From NCBI RefSeq assembly GCF_036906915.1, contig NZ_JBAKHX010000013.1, forward strand, positions 62,001 through 126,000: a stretch of DNA of 64,000 nucleotides, written 5' to 3'. This stretch comes from Phytohabitans sp036906915. Lineage in GTDB: Bacteria; Actinomycetota; Actinomycetes; Mycobacteriales; Micromonosporaceae. Shown here piece by piece: positions 25,079-33,475 of the stretch (within the stretch, counting starts at the first letter, position 1; each line of letters starts with the position of its first letter). A program made the position numbers and the translations under genes. The notes beneath the pieces were generated by a model. It searched no databases. It had not been told where the DNA came from and worked only from the letters and a program-made list of their open reading frames with translations.

Positions 25079-26154
25079 CGGGGCTTTCGCCGGTCGAACC
25101 AGATGGTGGACAGGGTGGGCAGCAGGCCGGCCCAGAAGAGCACCTGCGGAACGGTGTGGTCGGTCCACGGCAGCTGCGAGATCAGCAGGGCGCAGAGCGT
25201 CGTCCAGGACGCCTGGGCGAGCACGATGCGCGCCCACCTGCCGCGACGCACCAGTGACCGTACGTTCAACCGGACGCCGGCCCGCAGTCGTCGGTATCGG
25301 CGCCAGGCGCCGAAGCCCCAGATCGCGGCCATGATGGTGAGGACCCAGAGGCGGTTGCCGAGCGGCACCGGAAGTTCGCGTACCGCTTCCCCCTCCGTGG
25401 GGAACAGGTCGACCATGGCGCCGGCGGCGGCGAGGCAGATGAGCGCCAGCCAGCGGACGCCGCGAAGCATGCGGTAGGTCGCGCGGTCGAGGTCCATGCG
25501 CAGGCCGGGGCTGTCCGGGTGTACGGCGAGGGCGTCGGCGTAAATCTCCGCGGCGCGGCCGGCCGTGACGCCGGGCTGGTTGGCCTCCTGGCCGCTGACC
25601 AGCATCAGGGCGCGGCCATTGGTGGGTTCCAAGCGAAGCACCTGGCGCAGCGCCCAGTTGTAGGTGTCGGTGTCCGACGCGCCGGCGGCGGTCATCCAGA
25701 GCGACTCGTAGGCCCGCACGTCCTCCGGGTCGAGCCGGACGGCCTCCCGGGCCAGCTCCAGGGCTTCGGCGCGCCGATGGGGGTAGAACAGCACGAACTC
25801 GCCGAGCGCGGCGTGGACGGCGCTGTTCTGGGGATCTACGCGGAGGGCCGCGCGAAGCGACGCCTCGGCCTGCTGCCAGCGCTGGGCAACCTCCAGGTGT
25901 TTCGCCCGGCGCAGCACCTGGGCGTGCATGTAGAGCGCGTTGATGTCGTCGGGGCTGCGCCGGAGGGCCTCGTCGATCGCGTCGAGCGCCTGCTCGGGGT
26001 CCTTGGCGGCCAGCCGGCACCGAGCCAGTTTCGTCCAGGCCCGGACGTCGTCGGGATCCTCGGCCAGCCGGCGCCCGAGCAGGGCCGCGGCCTCGTCGAA
26101 CCGGCCGAGGTCGATGAGCGCGTCGGCGCGCTCGACCATGGGGTGCAGGGTCAC
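25075..26154 (-). CDS. TPR-repeat membrane protein, partner of AAA+ ATPase
   Basis: 359 residues from a GTG overlapping the ATPase stop codon (GTGA). Residues 1-215 are TPR repeats: VERADALIDLGRFDEAAALL, AWTKLARCRLAAKDPEQALD, ALYMHAQVLRRAKHLEVAQ, VHAALGEFVLFYPHRRAEAL. Four hydrophobic helices follow (from WLALICLAAAGAMVDLF to PQVLFWAGLLPTL), so the TPR domain should face the cytoplasm. Co-translation with the AAA+ protein suggests that the TPR part recruits substrate or anchors the ATPase at the membrane. Confidence 0.82.
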   Translation of the reverse strand: MTLHPMVERADALIDLGRFDEAAALLGRRLAEDPDDVRAWTKLARCRLAAKDPEQALDAIDEALRRSPDDINALYMHAQVLRRAKHLEVAQRWQQAEASLRAALRVDPQNSAVHAALGEFVLFYPHRRAEALELAREAVRLDPEDVRAYESLWMTAAGASDTDTYNWALRQVLRLEPTNGRALMLVSGQEANQPGVTAGRAAEIYADALAVHPDSPGLRMDLDRATYRMLRGVRWLALICLAAAGAMVDLFPTEGEAVRELPVPLGNRLWVLTIMAAIWGFGAWRRYRRLRAGVRLNVRSLVRRGRWARIVLAQASWTTLCALLISQLPWTDHTVPQVLFWAGLLPTLSTIWFDRRKPR

Positions 26155-27326
26155 AGCATGCGCCGTTTCTTCAGGTACGCCAGGAGATCGTCGTACGTCC
26201 CGCCGTCGTTGGCGAACATGGCCACGTTGCGGGCGGCCGCGAACCAGGGCTCGGCGGACGGCGGCACGGACTTCGCGGCGTCGAGCAGATCCGTCATTCC
26301 GATCATGCGTACGTTGCCGGATCGTGCGGAGTCGAGCAGCGCCACCTCCGCCGCGGTCTCGCAGACGTGCGCCAGGTCCGCGCCGGAGAGGCCGTCGGTG
26401 GCCTTGACAAGCCTGCCCAGGTCGACGTTCTCGATCGGCCGGTCGCGCAGGTGGTACCGGAGGATCGCCTCGCGGGCCGGTGCGTCGGGTGGCAGCACGA
26501 GCACGGTGCGGTCCAGCCGGCCGGGCCGGCGCAGAGCGAGGTCCACGTCCCAGGGAGCGTTGGTGGCCGCGAGTACGAAGACGCCCTCGTTGGCCGCGGC
26601 GTCGACGCCGTCCAGTTCGGTCAGTAGCTGGTTCACCGTGTTTCGCATGCCGCTGCTCTGGGTGCGGCTCCGCTTGCCGCCGAGGGCGTCCAGCTCGTCG
26701 AGGAAGACCACGCATGGGGCCTGCCGGCGGGCGGTGGCGAAGATCTCATGCATGTTGCGCTCGGAGTTGCCGATCCACATGTCGAGCACGTCGTTGATGG
26801 ACACGGAGAGGAAGCCTGCACCGAGCTCACCGGCGACCGCGCGTGCGATGAAGGTCTTGCCGCAGCCGGGCGGGCCGTAGAGCAGCAAGCCGCCGCGCAG
26901 GCTCTTGCCGTACAGCTTGCGCAGCTCCGGGTTGCGCATCGGTGCGAGGAAGGCCGCTTCCAGCCGTTCCTTGACCTGCTGCATGCCACCGACGTCCGCG
27001 AGGCGCACCGTGCCGGGCGCGTCGACGTCCCAGCCGACCGCCGTGCCCGGGTCGCCGCTGCCGTCGACGGTGAGCGGAGCCTCGACGAACCGGGGCGGTG
27101 CGGCGTCGGAGGCGCCCGCGGGCGCGCCCATGGCACGGGCCATCAACGCTCGCGCCTGCGCGTCACCCGGTTCGTGTTGCAGCGCGACGGCCACCTCCGC
27201 GACGGCCGCGTCGGGGCGGGCGGCGTCCAGCAGAAGCTCCGCGAGGTGCAGGCGCAGGGGCACGTCCTCGGGTGCCGCGGCGACGGCCGAACGCAGGCTC
27301 TGGATCAGGCGCGACTCCTCCGGCAT
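26151..27326 (-). CDS. AAA+ ATPase of the Cdc48/SpoVK-like type with TPR-like N-terminus
   Basis: 391 residues from ATG 27326. The N-terminal 70 residues are a TPR-like helical pair. The AAA module has Walker A GPPGCGKT (151-158), Walker B VVFLDELDAL (206-215) and an SRH with NAPWDVDLALRRPGRLDR including both arginine fingers, then the C-terminal helical lid DLAHVCETAAEVALL. It is the single-ring FtsH/Cdc48 clade without a protease domain. It overlaps the TPR membrane protein by 4 bp. A TAAAGT hexamer lies eight bases before the ATG. A remodelling role at the membrane is inferred. Confidence 0.9.
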   Translation of the reverse strand: MPEESRLIQSLRSAVAAAPEDVPLRLHLAELLLDAARPDAAVAEVAVALQHEPGDAQARALMARAMGAPAGASDAAPPRFVEAPLTVDGSGDPGTAVGWDVDAPGTVRLADVGGMQQVKERLEAAFLAPMRNPELRKLYGKSLRGGLLLYGPPGCGKTFIARAVAGELGAGFLSVSINDVLDMWIGNSERNMHEIFATARRQAPCVVFLDELDALGGKRSRTQSSGMRNTVNQLLTELDGVDAAANEGVFVLAATNAPWDVDLALRRPGRLDRTVLVLPPDAPAREAILRYHLRDRPIENVDLGRLVKATDGLSGADLAHVCETAAEVALLDSARSGNVRMIGMTDLLDAAKSVPPSAEPWFAAARNVAMFANDGGTYDDLLAYLKKRRML

Positions 27327-27509
27327 GGCACCGGACTTTACCCGGTGATCTTCAACCCCCTGATCGAGCTGGCTAGAATGGCGGTGGCTGCCAGGAAGCC
27401 TCCGGTCCGCGGAAATGGGCTCAGCCCACCTGGTGTGTGCACCTCGTGTCACCATCGTTCTCCTTTCGGCCTGACCGAGCGGACATCAGGCAGACGAGAG
27501 GAGGCCGCT

Positions 27510-29045
27510 GTGCCAACCCTGGACATGCCCGACCGTCCGCACCTCGACAGCTTTCGCCGGCAGGCCCGTGCCCTGCAGCGGGCGGTTCGAGCCGGCGAGC
27601 CCGAGGCCCTGGCGCGGCTGGCGCGCCACCATCGCGGTGCGTCGCCCGACGACTCCGGCGCCATCCAGCTCAGCGCGGCACAATTCGTCATCGCCCGCGA
27701 ATACGGTTTCGGCAGCTGGCCCGGCCTCGCGCGATACCTGGAGACCGTGGCCGAACACGGCTGGCAGACCGGGCTTGGTGCGGCACCTGTGGACGACCCG
27801 GCGGGAGAGTTCTGCCGCCTCGCCTGCCTGACGTACAGCCGTGAGGACGGGCCGGTGCGCTGGGAGCAGGCCCGGCGACTGCTCGCCCAGCATCCCGACC
27901 TGACCAAGGCGAACATCTGGGCCGCCGCGGCGGCGGCCCGCCCGGACGACGTCAGCCGGCTGCTCGCCGAGCAGCCGCGGCGGGTAGCCGAACGCGGCGG
28001 CCCCCTGGGGTGGCGACCGCTGTACTACCTCGTCTACTCGCGGTTCGACACAGCCATACCGGCCGGCCCCGTGCTCGCGACCGCCCGGCGGCTGCTCGAC
28101 GGCGGCGCCGATCCCAACGAGGGCTACCTGTTCGACGCCCTACCGTCGCCGTTCACGTTGCTGACCGGGGTGTTCGGCCACGGCGAGCTGGGCCCGCAGC
28201 GCCAGCCCCGCCATCCGCACTGGCGGGCGCTGGGCCGGCTGCTGCTCGACGCCGGCGCCGACCCCAACGACGCCCAGACCCTCTACAACCGCATGTTCTC
28301 GTCCGACGACTCGCACCTGGAGCTGCTGTTCGAGTATGGGCTTGGCAGCGGCGACGGCGGCCCGTGGAAGGCACGGATCGCTGGGTTGGGCACGCCCGCG
28401 CAGCTGCTCCGCGTCCAGCTGCGCTGGGCGGTCGAGCATCATCAGCCAGCCCGGGTGCGGCTGCTGGTCGAGCACGGCGTCGACTTCCGCTCCCGGTTCG
28501 AGGGTGGCGGACCCGCGTGGAGCCCCGGCGACGGCAGGACGCCGGTCGAACTGGCCCACGTCAACGGCGACACCGAGATCGCTGACTACCTCGTAGCCCA
28601 GGGCGCCACACCACCGAGCCCCGACCCGGTGCGCGACCTGATCGCAGCGGCGTTCCGAGCCGATCGATCCACAGTAGACCAGATCCGCGTCGCGCATCCC
28701 GACGCACTGGCCGAGGCTCGCCGCAGCCGTCCCGGGCTGATGGTGTGGGCCGCGACCCAGGCTTCCGCCGAGACGGTAACGCTGCTGGCGGAGCTCGGCT
28801 TCGACGTGAACGCCTACGGGCGCGGCGACGCCCCCGTCGAAGCGGCTTGGGAGACCGCGCTGCACCACAGCGCGGCAAACGGAAACGTCGAACTCACCCG
28901 CCGGCTGCTGGACCTGGGCGCCGACCCCGACCTTCGCGACGAGCGCTTCGACGGGACCCCGCTCGACTGGGCCAGGCACCTTCACCAGATGCCGACGGCC
29001 GCGCTGCTCGAACCCGTCACGGCGCCCCCACCGAACGCCGGATGA
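27510..29045 (+). CDS. Ankyrin-repeat protein
   Basis: 511 residues from a GTG with GAGGAGG upstream. The N-terminal helical part (LDSFRRQARALQRAVRAGEP) leads to ankyrin repeats such as RRLLDGGADPNEGYLF, RLLLDAGADPNDAQTL, RLLVEHGVDFRSRF, TPVELAHVNGDTEIADYLVA and TALHHSAANGNVELTRRLL. No signal peptide or membrane helix, so a cytoplasmic protein-binding scaffold is expected. It is divergent from the AAA+ gene across 183 bp, enough for two promoters. Bacterial ankyrin proteins of this build are frequent in soil actinobacteria; the partner is unknown. Confidence 0.9.
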   Translation: MPTLDMPDRPHLDSFRRQARALQRAVRAGEPEALARLARHHRGASPDDSGAIQLSAAQFVIAREYGFGSWPGLARYLETVAEHGWQTGLGAAPVDDPAGEFCRLACLTYSREDGPVRWEQARRLLAQHPDLTKANIWAAAAAARPDDVSRLLAEQPRRVAERGGPLGWRPLYYLVYSRFDTAIPAGPVLATARRLLDGGADPNEGYLFDALPSPFTLLTGVFGHGELGPQRQPRHPHWRALGRLLLDAGADPNDAQTLYNRMFSSDDSHLELLFEYGLGSGDGGPWKARIAGLGTPAQLLRVQLRWAVEHHQPARVRLLVEHGVDFRSRFEGGGPAWSPGDGRTPVELAHVNGDTEIADYLVAQGATPPSPDPVRDLIAAAFRADRSTVDQIRVAHPDALAEARRSRPGLMVWAATQASAETVTLLAELGFDVNAYGRGDAPVEAAWETALHHSAANGNVELTRRLLDLGADPDLRDERFDGTPLDWARHLHQMPTAALLEPVTAPPPNAG

Positions 29046-29158
29046 GTCAGCCGCTTCAGCGCCCACTTCGGCGTGCCGCCCCGTGACGACCGCATGGGGG
29101 AGATGATCGGTGATGGCTTTGGACCGGTAAGGTGATCGGCCGACTGGGGAGGTCGATC

Positions 29159-29767
29159 ATGCCGGGCAGGGTGTTGAGGATTTCGGTGGCGTGCCTGATG
29201 GCGTTTGCCGTGGCGGGATGTGGCGCTGAGTCGGATGGCGCGGGCGGGTCGCCCGCCCAGTGGGTGTCGTCGGCGACGCCGGACGCGTCGGACACGCCGA
29301 AGGCGCCGGCGACGAGCGCGCCAGCCCGGCTCGTGAAGATCACCTCGGCCTGTGAGTTGCTGCCCGCCGGCGTGGTCGTCGACGTACTGGGCGGCTCGGC
29401 CGCCTCCAAGCTGACGGCCAAAGAGGACCCGGTGGAGCGCCTGGAGGAGGGCAGGATCCGGCACGGCTGCACGTACGGCAAGGGTTCGCAGGAGCCATTC
29501 AGCCTCATCGTGTCGACCCGGCCGAACCGAGCCGCTGACGCGGCGGCGGCGGTGGAGGCGATCGCCGAAGCGAGCGGCGTGAAGACGACCCCGATCGACG
29601 GTCTGGGCGCGGGTGGCGTCGGATACGTGACCGGAGGCGGCATCCGGGTGGTCGCCGTCGCGGTGACGTACGAGGACGAGCTTCGGATGGTCATCTTCAG
29701 CGGACCGAAGGTGGTGCCGCACGCCAAGCTCGTCGAGGTGGCCGAACGCGTCGTCGTCCAGGTCTGA
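29159..29767 (+). CDS. Predicted lipoprotein (DUF3558-like)
   Basis: 202 residues from the ATG that follows GGGGAGG; a GTG at 29132 is the longer alternative. The signal peptide ends AVAGC, followed by a Ser/Ala/Pro linker. The mature domain begins ITSACELLPAGVVVDVLGGS, has a second Cys in RHGCTYGKGS and ends FSGPKVVPHAKLVEVAERV. The arrangement (CxLL at the start, GCxY in the middle) resembles the DUF3558 lipoproteins of actinobacteria. No operon partner. Outer-face ligand binding is plausible. Confidence 0.72.
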   Translation: MPGRVLRISVACLMAFAVAGCGAESDGAGGSPAQWVSSATPDASDTPKAPATSAPARLVKITSACELLPAGVVVDVLGGSAASKLTAKEDPVERLEEGRIRHGCTYGKGSQEPFSLIVSTRPNRAADAAAAVEAIAEASGVKTTPIDGLGAGGVGYVTGGGIRVVAVAVTYEDELRMVIFSGPKVVPHAKLVEVAERVVVQV

Positions 29768-29782
29768 GCCTCAGGCCAGTTG

Positions 29783-30649
29783 TCAGAGGATGGGCTTGCC
29801 GCCGGTTACCGGGATGATCGCGCCGGAGATGTAGCTGGCCTCGTCTGAGGCGAGCAGCACGAACACCGGGGCGACCTCCTTGGGTTGGCCCGGGCGGCCC
29901 AGCGGCGTGTTCTTACCGAATTCGGCGACGTGTTCGGGAGGCATCGTCGACGGGATCAGTGGGGTCCAGATCGGGCCCGGCGCTACGGCGTTGACCCGGA
30001 TGCCGCGCTCGCCGAGCAGTTGGGCCAGGCCGGCGGTGAAGTTGGCGATGGCACCCTTGGTGGTGGCGTACGGCAGCAGCGTCGGTTTCGGCGCGTCGTA
30101 GTTGATCGAGCTGGTGTTGATGATCGACGCGCCGTCGCTCAGATGCGGCAGGGCGGCACGCACGATCCGGAACATCGCCGTGATGTTCACGTCGAAGGTG
30201 TGCTGCCACTCGTCGTCGTCGATTTCGTCGACGGTCTCGTGGGTCATCTGGTAGGCGGCGTTGTTGACCAGCACGTCTATCCCGCCAAACTCGGCGATGG
30301 CGCGGTCCACGACGGCCCGGCAGTGCCCCGGGTCGGCGAGGTCGCCGGGCAGTAGGACGGCCCGGCGACCGGCCTGCTCGACCAGCTTCGCGGTGTCCTT
30401 CGCGTCGTCGTGCTCGTTCAGGTAGGCGATCAGCACGTCGGCGCCTTCGCGCGCGAACGCGATCGCGACCGCCCGGCCGATGCCGCTGTCACCGCCGGTG
30501 ACGACGGTCTTCTTGCCATCCAGGCGTCCCGAACCTCGGTAGGTCTGCTCGCCGTGGTCGGGCTTGAGTCGCATCGCGTCGAGGGTGCCGGGTGGTTCCT
30601 GGGTGGGCTCGGATTTCTGCTGGTCGGACATGCTCGGCAACATTTCCAT
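29783..30649 (-). CDS. Short-chain dehydrogenase/reductase (general-stress type)
   Basis: 288 residues; the ATG at 30649 is chosen because GGAG lies six bases upstream. Cofactor motif TGGDSGIGRAVAIAFAREGA (NADP/NAD), NNAAYQ, catalytic Ser in NTSSINYDA and YATTK (Tyr-x-x-x-Lys), and the C-terminal LLASDEASYISGAIIPVTGG. The long N-terminus with SEPTQEPPGTLDAMRLKPDH is typical of the YghA/GsiB-like SDR group often found with stress genes. Divergent from the MarR gene across 43 bp, so the MarR protein is the likely controller. Confidence 0.92.
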   Translation of the reverse strand: MEMLPSMSDQQKSEPTQEPPGTLDAMRLKPDHGEQTYRGSGRLDGKKTVVTGGDSGIGRAVAIAFAREGADVLIAYLNEHDDAKDTAKLVEQAGRRAVLLPGDLADPGHCRAVVDRAIAEFGGIDVLVNNAAYQMTHETVDEIDDDEWQHTFDVNITAMFRIVRAALPHLSDGASIINTSSINYDAPKPTLLPYATTKGAIANFTAGLAQLLGERGIRVNAVAPGPIWTPLIPSTMPPEHVAEFGKNTPLGRPGQPKEVAPVFVLLASDEASYISGAIIPVTGGKPIL

Positions 30650-30682
30650 TGTCGCTCCGGTTAAACCCGCTGACGCCGGAAA

Positions 30683-30701
30683 TGTATGAGTCATGCATAC
30701 A
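30683..30701. promoter_or_regulatory. Inverted repeat overlapping the MarR start codon
   Basis: TGTATG-N7-CATACA. The right arm follows directly on the ATG (30693-30695) and the site lies in the 43-bp divergent gap. It is well placed as an autoregulatory MarR operator also touching the SDR promoter. Confidence 0.6.
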
Positions 30702-31193
30702 GGAAATATCGTGGCGGCCTGGGTCACCGCCGCGGCGGACCGGTTTCATGCCGTGGCCCGTTCGACAGGGCTTGAGCAGCGAGAGTTGAGCGCGCTCACC
30801 TTGATCGCCACGCACGAGGGCTGCTCGGTGGAGTGGTTGCGTGGCCGGATCGAGCTGAGCCAGTCAGGCACCGTACGGCTCATCGACCGGCTGGCCGGCC
30901 GGGGGATGGTCCGCCGCGGACCCTCGATCGGGCGTGGGGTTCCGCTCTACGCCACCGACGATGGCCGGGCTGCCCTGCGGCGGTGGCACGAGGCTCGCGA
31001 CGAGGCGGTCGCCGAGCTCCTGAACGGGCTGCCCGCCTCGCGGCGGGAGCTGGTGGTGCAGAGCCTGGCCGCCGCGTTGCTGGCCAGCACCCGGCGGCGC
31101 AGCGAGGCGGACGCCACCTGCCGGACCTGCTCCTGGGCGGCTTGCGGGAACGACTGCCCGGTCGACGGCAGCGTCGAGGCGTACGCGCCATGA
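30693..31193 (+). CDS. MarR-family regulator with C-terminal Cys cluster
   Basis: 166 residues. Winged helix: LEQRELSALTLIATHEGCSV, LRGRIELSQSGTVRLIDRLA, and the wing GMVRRGPSIGRGVPLYATDD. After the last dimer helix there is a compact Cys cluster, CRTCSWAACGNDCP, with four Cys in 13 residues. That could bind metal or act as a redox switch. The end of the gene overlaps the MFS gene by 4 bp, so regulator and exporter are co-translated, a common layout for drug or oxidant resistance. Confidence 0.9.
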   Translation: MHTGNIVAAWVTAAADRFHAVARSTGLEQRELSALTLIATHEGCSVEWLRGRIELSQSGTVRLIDRLAGRGMVRRGPSIGRGVPLYATDDGRAALRRWHEARDEAVAELLNGLPASRRELVVQSLAAALLASTRRRSEADATCRTCSWAACGNDCPVDGSVEAYAP

Positions 31194-32401
31194 CCTGCCG
31201 GGCGGCGGTGCTTCGCACGCGCCAGCCACGCTCGCGCGTTCCCACACCGGTGCGGACGGCGGCTGCGGTCGCCCTGCTGGGCAACTCGTCGGATACGTTC
31301 GTACTGTTCCTGCTGCTCTGGGTGGCGCAGCCGCAGGGCTGGTCACCGGTCCAGACCGCGCTCGTGGTGTTGACGCTGCGGCTGCCGATCCTGATCTCGG
31401 GCGTGCTCATCGGCAGGTGTATCGACCGGTGGGGTGCCCGGCCGCTGATCCTGCTCGACACGGCCATGCGTGCGGGGCTGCTGCTGGTCCTGGCGGCTTC
31501 GGTCCGATCGGGCACCGTTCCCTTGGCGGCGGTACTCGTTCTGGGCGGGCTGGCGAGCCTGTCCTCACCCGCCACGTACGCCGGGGTCCGCTGGCTGGTG
31601 CCGCGGACCACGCCGCAGAACCAGCTTCCCCGGGCGAACGCGACGGTGGCGGTTGGTGACCAGATGCCGCTGCTGGTCGGCACCGCGTTGGTCGGGCCAG
31701 CCATGGCGCTGTCCGGCGTACGCGGCAGCCTGCTCGTGGCCGCCGCGATGGTCGTGGCCGCGTTCCTTCTCGCGCTGCGGCTGCCCACGCCCGCTCCCGG
31801 TGCCGCCGTGAGGTCCATTGCCCCGCGTTCCGGGCGCCCGCCGGCCTGGCCGGCGCGGGTCACCGCGATCATCGCTCTGTCTACTGTGTACTACCTGGTC
31901 TACGGGCCGTTCGAGACCGCCAGTCCTGGCTTCGTCCGCGACCATCTGGGCGCCAGCGAGGGCACCTACAGCCTGCTCTGGGCCATGTTCGGCGCCGGTG
32001 CGCTGCTGTCGCTGTCGGTCGCGCCGGTACTGGCCCGGCACCGTCCCGGCCTCGTCAACGGCGGCGGTGCCCTCGTCTGGGGTCTGACGATGCTGCCCTT
32101 GGCCACAGTGGACTCCGCATTCGCGGCGGCCGTCATTTTCCTCGTTGGCGGTCTGCTCTGGGGCCCGTACACCACCATCGAGACCGGCGCGCTGCAGCGG
32201 TGGGTTCCACCGCAACGACACGGCACCGTCTTCGCCGTTCAGCGCAGCCTGCTGGCGACCGCTACGCCCGTCGGCGCCGCGTTCGGTGCCCTCGCCCTGC
32301 ACACCTTCTCGCCCGGAACCGTGCTGGCCGTCAGCTCCGCCTGCTGCGCGGCCGCCGGAGCGGCCGCACTGCTGAATCCAGACCTACGCAGAGCGCGCTG
32401 A
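31190..32401 (+). CDS. MFS transporter
   Basis: 403 residues, starting in the ATGA overlap with the MarR gene. About 12 membrane helices in two halves. The loop after helix 2, GRCIDRWGARPLILLDTAMR, is the MFS motif A region (GxxxDRxGRR). The loop near the middle (PRANATVAVGDQMPLLVGTA) resembles the enterobactin-exporter-like/DHA3 group. Partnered with MarR, so probably an efflux pump induced by its substrate. The specific compound cannot be deduced. Confidence 0.9.
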   Translation: MTCRAAVLRTRQPRSRVPTPVRTAAAVALLGNSSDTFVLFLLLWVAQPQGWSPVQTALVVLTLRLPILISGVLIGRCIDRWGARPLILLDTAMRAGLLLVLAASVRSGTVPLAAVLVLGGLASLSSPATYAGVRWLVPRTTPQNQLPRANATVAVGDQMPLLVGTALVGPAMALSGVRGSLLVAAAMVVAAFLLALRLPTPAPGAAVRSIAPRSGRPPAWPARVTAIIALSTVYYLVYGPFETASPGFVRDHLGASEGTYSLLWAMFGAGALLSLSVAPVLARHRPGLVNGGGALVWGLTMLPLATVDSAFAAAVIFLVGGLLWGPYTTIETGALQRWVPPQRHGTVFAVQRSLLATATPVGAAFGALALHTFSPGTVLAVSSACCAAAGAAALLNPDLRRAR

Positions 32402-32568
32402 CGACGGTCGACGGCTCGAAGCCGTGGAAGGCCAATCGTTGCTCCGCGGGGGCGGCTCTGGTTGTACTCGTGCATCCAGGCGACCAGCTGCCTGTTGGCG
32501 TCCGGATCTCCGAAGGCTGATGCGGGCACGAAGTCTCGAATGTCCTGGGGCCGTACGCGAGGGTCCAT
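32402..32568 (-). pseudogene. Possible C-terminal fragment of a transposase/integrase
   Basis: Between the MFS and phosphatase genes the minus strand reads FGDPDANRQLVAWMHEYNQS-RPRGATIGLPRL. The WxxEYNxxRP pattern is the usual C-terminal tail of rve-type transposases. Nothing else of the element, and no inverted repeats, remain. Weak evidence because the motif is short. Confidence 0.35.
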
Positions 32569-32615
32569 TCCGCGAGTGTGCGACGCTGTCCGGACGGCTG
32601 GCACGACTGTCGGGG

Positions 32616-33380
32616 GTGGAGACGATCGACGGCACGACGCAGTTCGTGGCACGCGACGGCGCCAGGACGCTCACGTTCGCGGGCGGGACCGAAATCGGGC
32701 GGCGCTACCGCGCCAACTTCGACGTGCTCCACCTGGGCGACGATCCGGCGCTGGCCGTCGTGGCCGACGGCATGGGCGACAGCGAGGGCAGCGCGGTGGC
32801 CTCGCGTACCGCGGTCGATGTCTTCGTCGCCGCGGTGCGGGCCGCCGCCCCTGGGCCGTTCGGCCCGGCCGCCATACGCGGCGCGGTGGCCGCGGCGCAG
32901 CGACGCGTGCGGGCCGAGGGCGCGCGGCTCGATTCCCTTACCGGCTGCACGCTGACCGCGCTCGTGCCCGACCAAGAGGGCGATGCCTGGATCGCTCAGA
33001 TCGGCGACTCCCGCGCCTACCGGCTCCGTGACGGCCTGCTGGAGCTGTTGACCGTCGACCACACGGCCGCCTGGCTGGGCACCCTGTACGGCTCGTACCC
33101 CGCCGACTCACCGCAGGCCGCCGCCGCGCGCTACATGCTGCATCGCTACATGGGCCATCCGGACTCGCCGGAACCCGACGTGCTCAACGTGACGCTCCGG
33201 CCCGGTGACGTGTATTGCCTGTGCACGGACGGTGTCGCCGAGCAGGTGTCGTACGAGCGGCTCGGACAGGTGCTGAGCTCCGGTGACCATCCACGCGAGA
33301 TGGTCACCGCCCTGCTGGCCGACACCCTCGACGCCGGTGGCCGCGACAACGCCACCCTCGCCGTCACGCTGGTCGCCTGA
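32616..33380 (+). CDS. PP2C-family Ser/Thr phosphatase
   Basis: 254 residues from a GTG; an earlier start is possible since the frame is open to 32424, but the upstream sequence reads antisense to a transposase-like scrap. PP2C motifs: DDPALAVVADGMGD (metal Asp), LTGCTLTALVPD, AQIGDSRAYRLRDG, CLCTDGVAEQV and GGRDNATLAV (final metal Asp-Asn). Two kinases of the window lie 8-12 kb away; a functional link to them is possible but not required. No transmembrane helix, so it is cytosolic. Confidence 0.88.
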   Translation: METIDGTTQFVARDGARTLTFAGGTEIGRRYRANFDVLHLGDDPALAVVADGMGDSEGSAVASRTAVDVFVAAVRAAAPGPFGPAAIRGAVAAAQRRVRAEGARLDSLTGCTLTALVPDQEGDAWIAQIGDSRAYRLRDGLLELLTVDHTAAWLGTLYGSYPADSPQAAAARYMLHRYMGHPDSPEPDVLNVTLRPGDVYCLCTDGVAEQVSYERLGQVLSSGDHPREMVTALLADTLDAGGRDNATLAVTLVA

Positions 33381-33475
33381 CCTGGGCCTGAAGCCCGCTG
33401 GCGAACCGACGCAACCAACCGCGCCGTGCGTCACGTCAAGACAATGACCGTTCGAGCCTTTAGGTGGAAGTGCTG

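Noticed and set aside
26748..27509. Upstream extension of the ankyrin gene
   Set aside because: It would be antisense to the AAA+ ATPase; GTG 27510 has GAGGAGG upstream.
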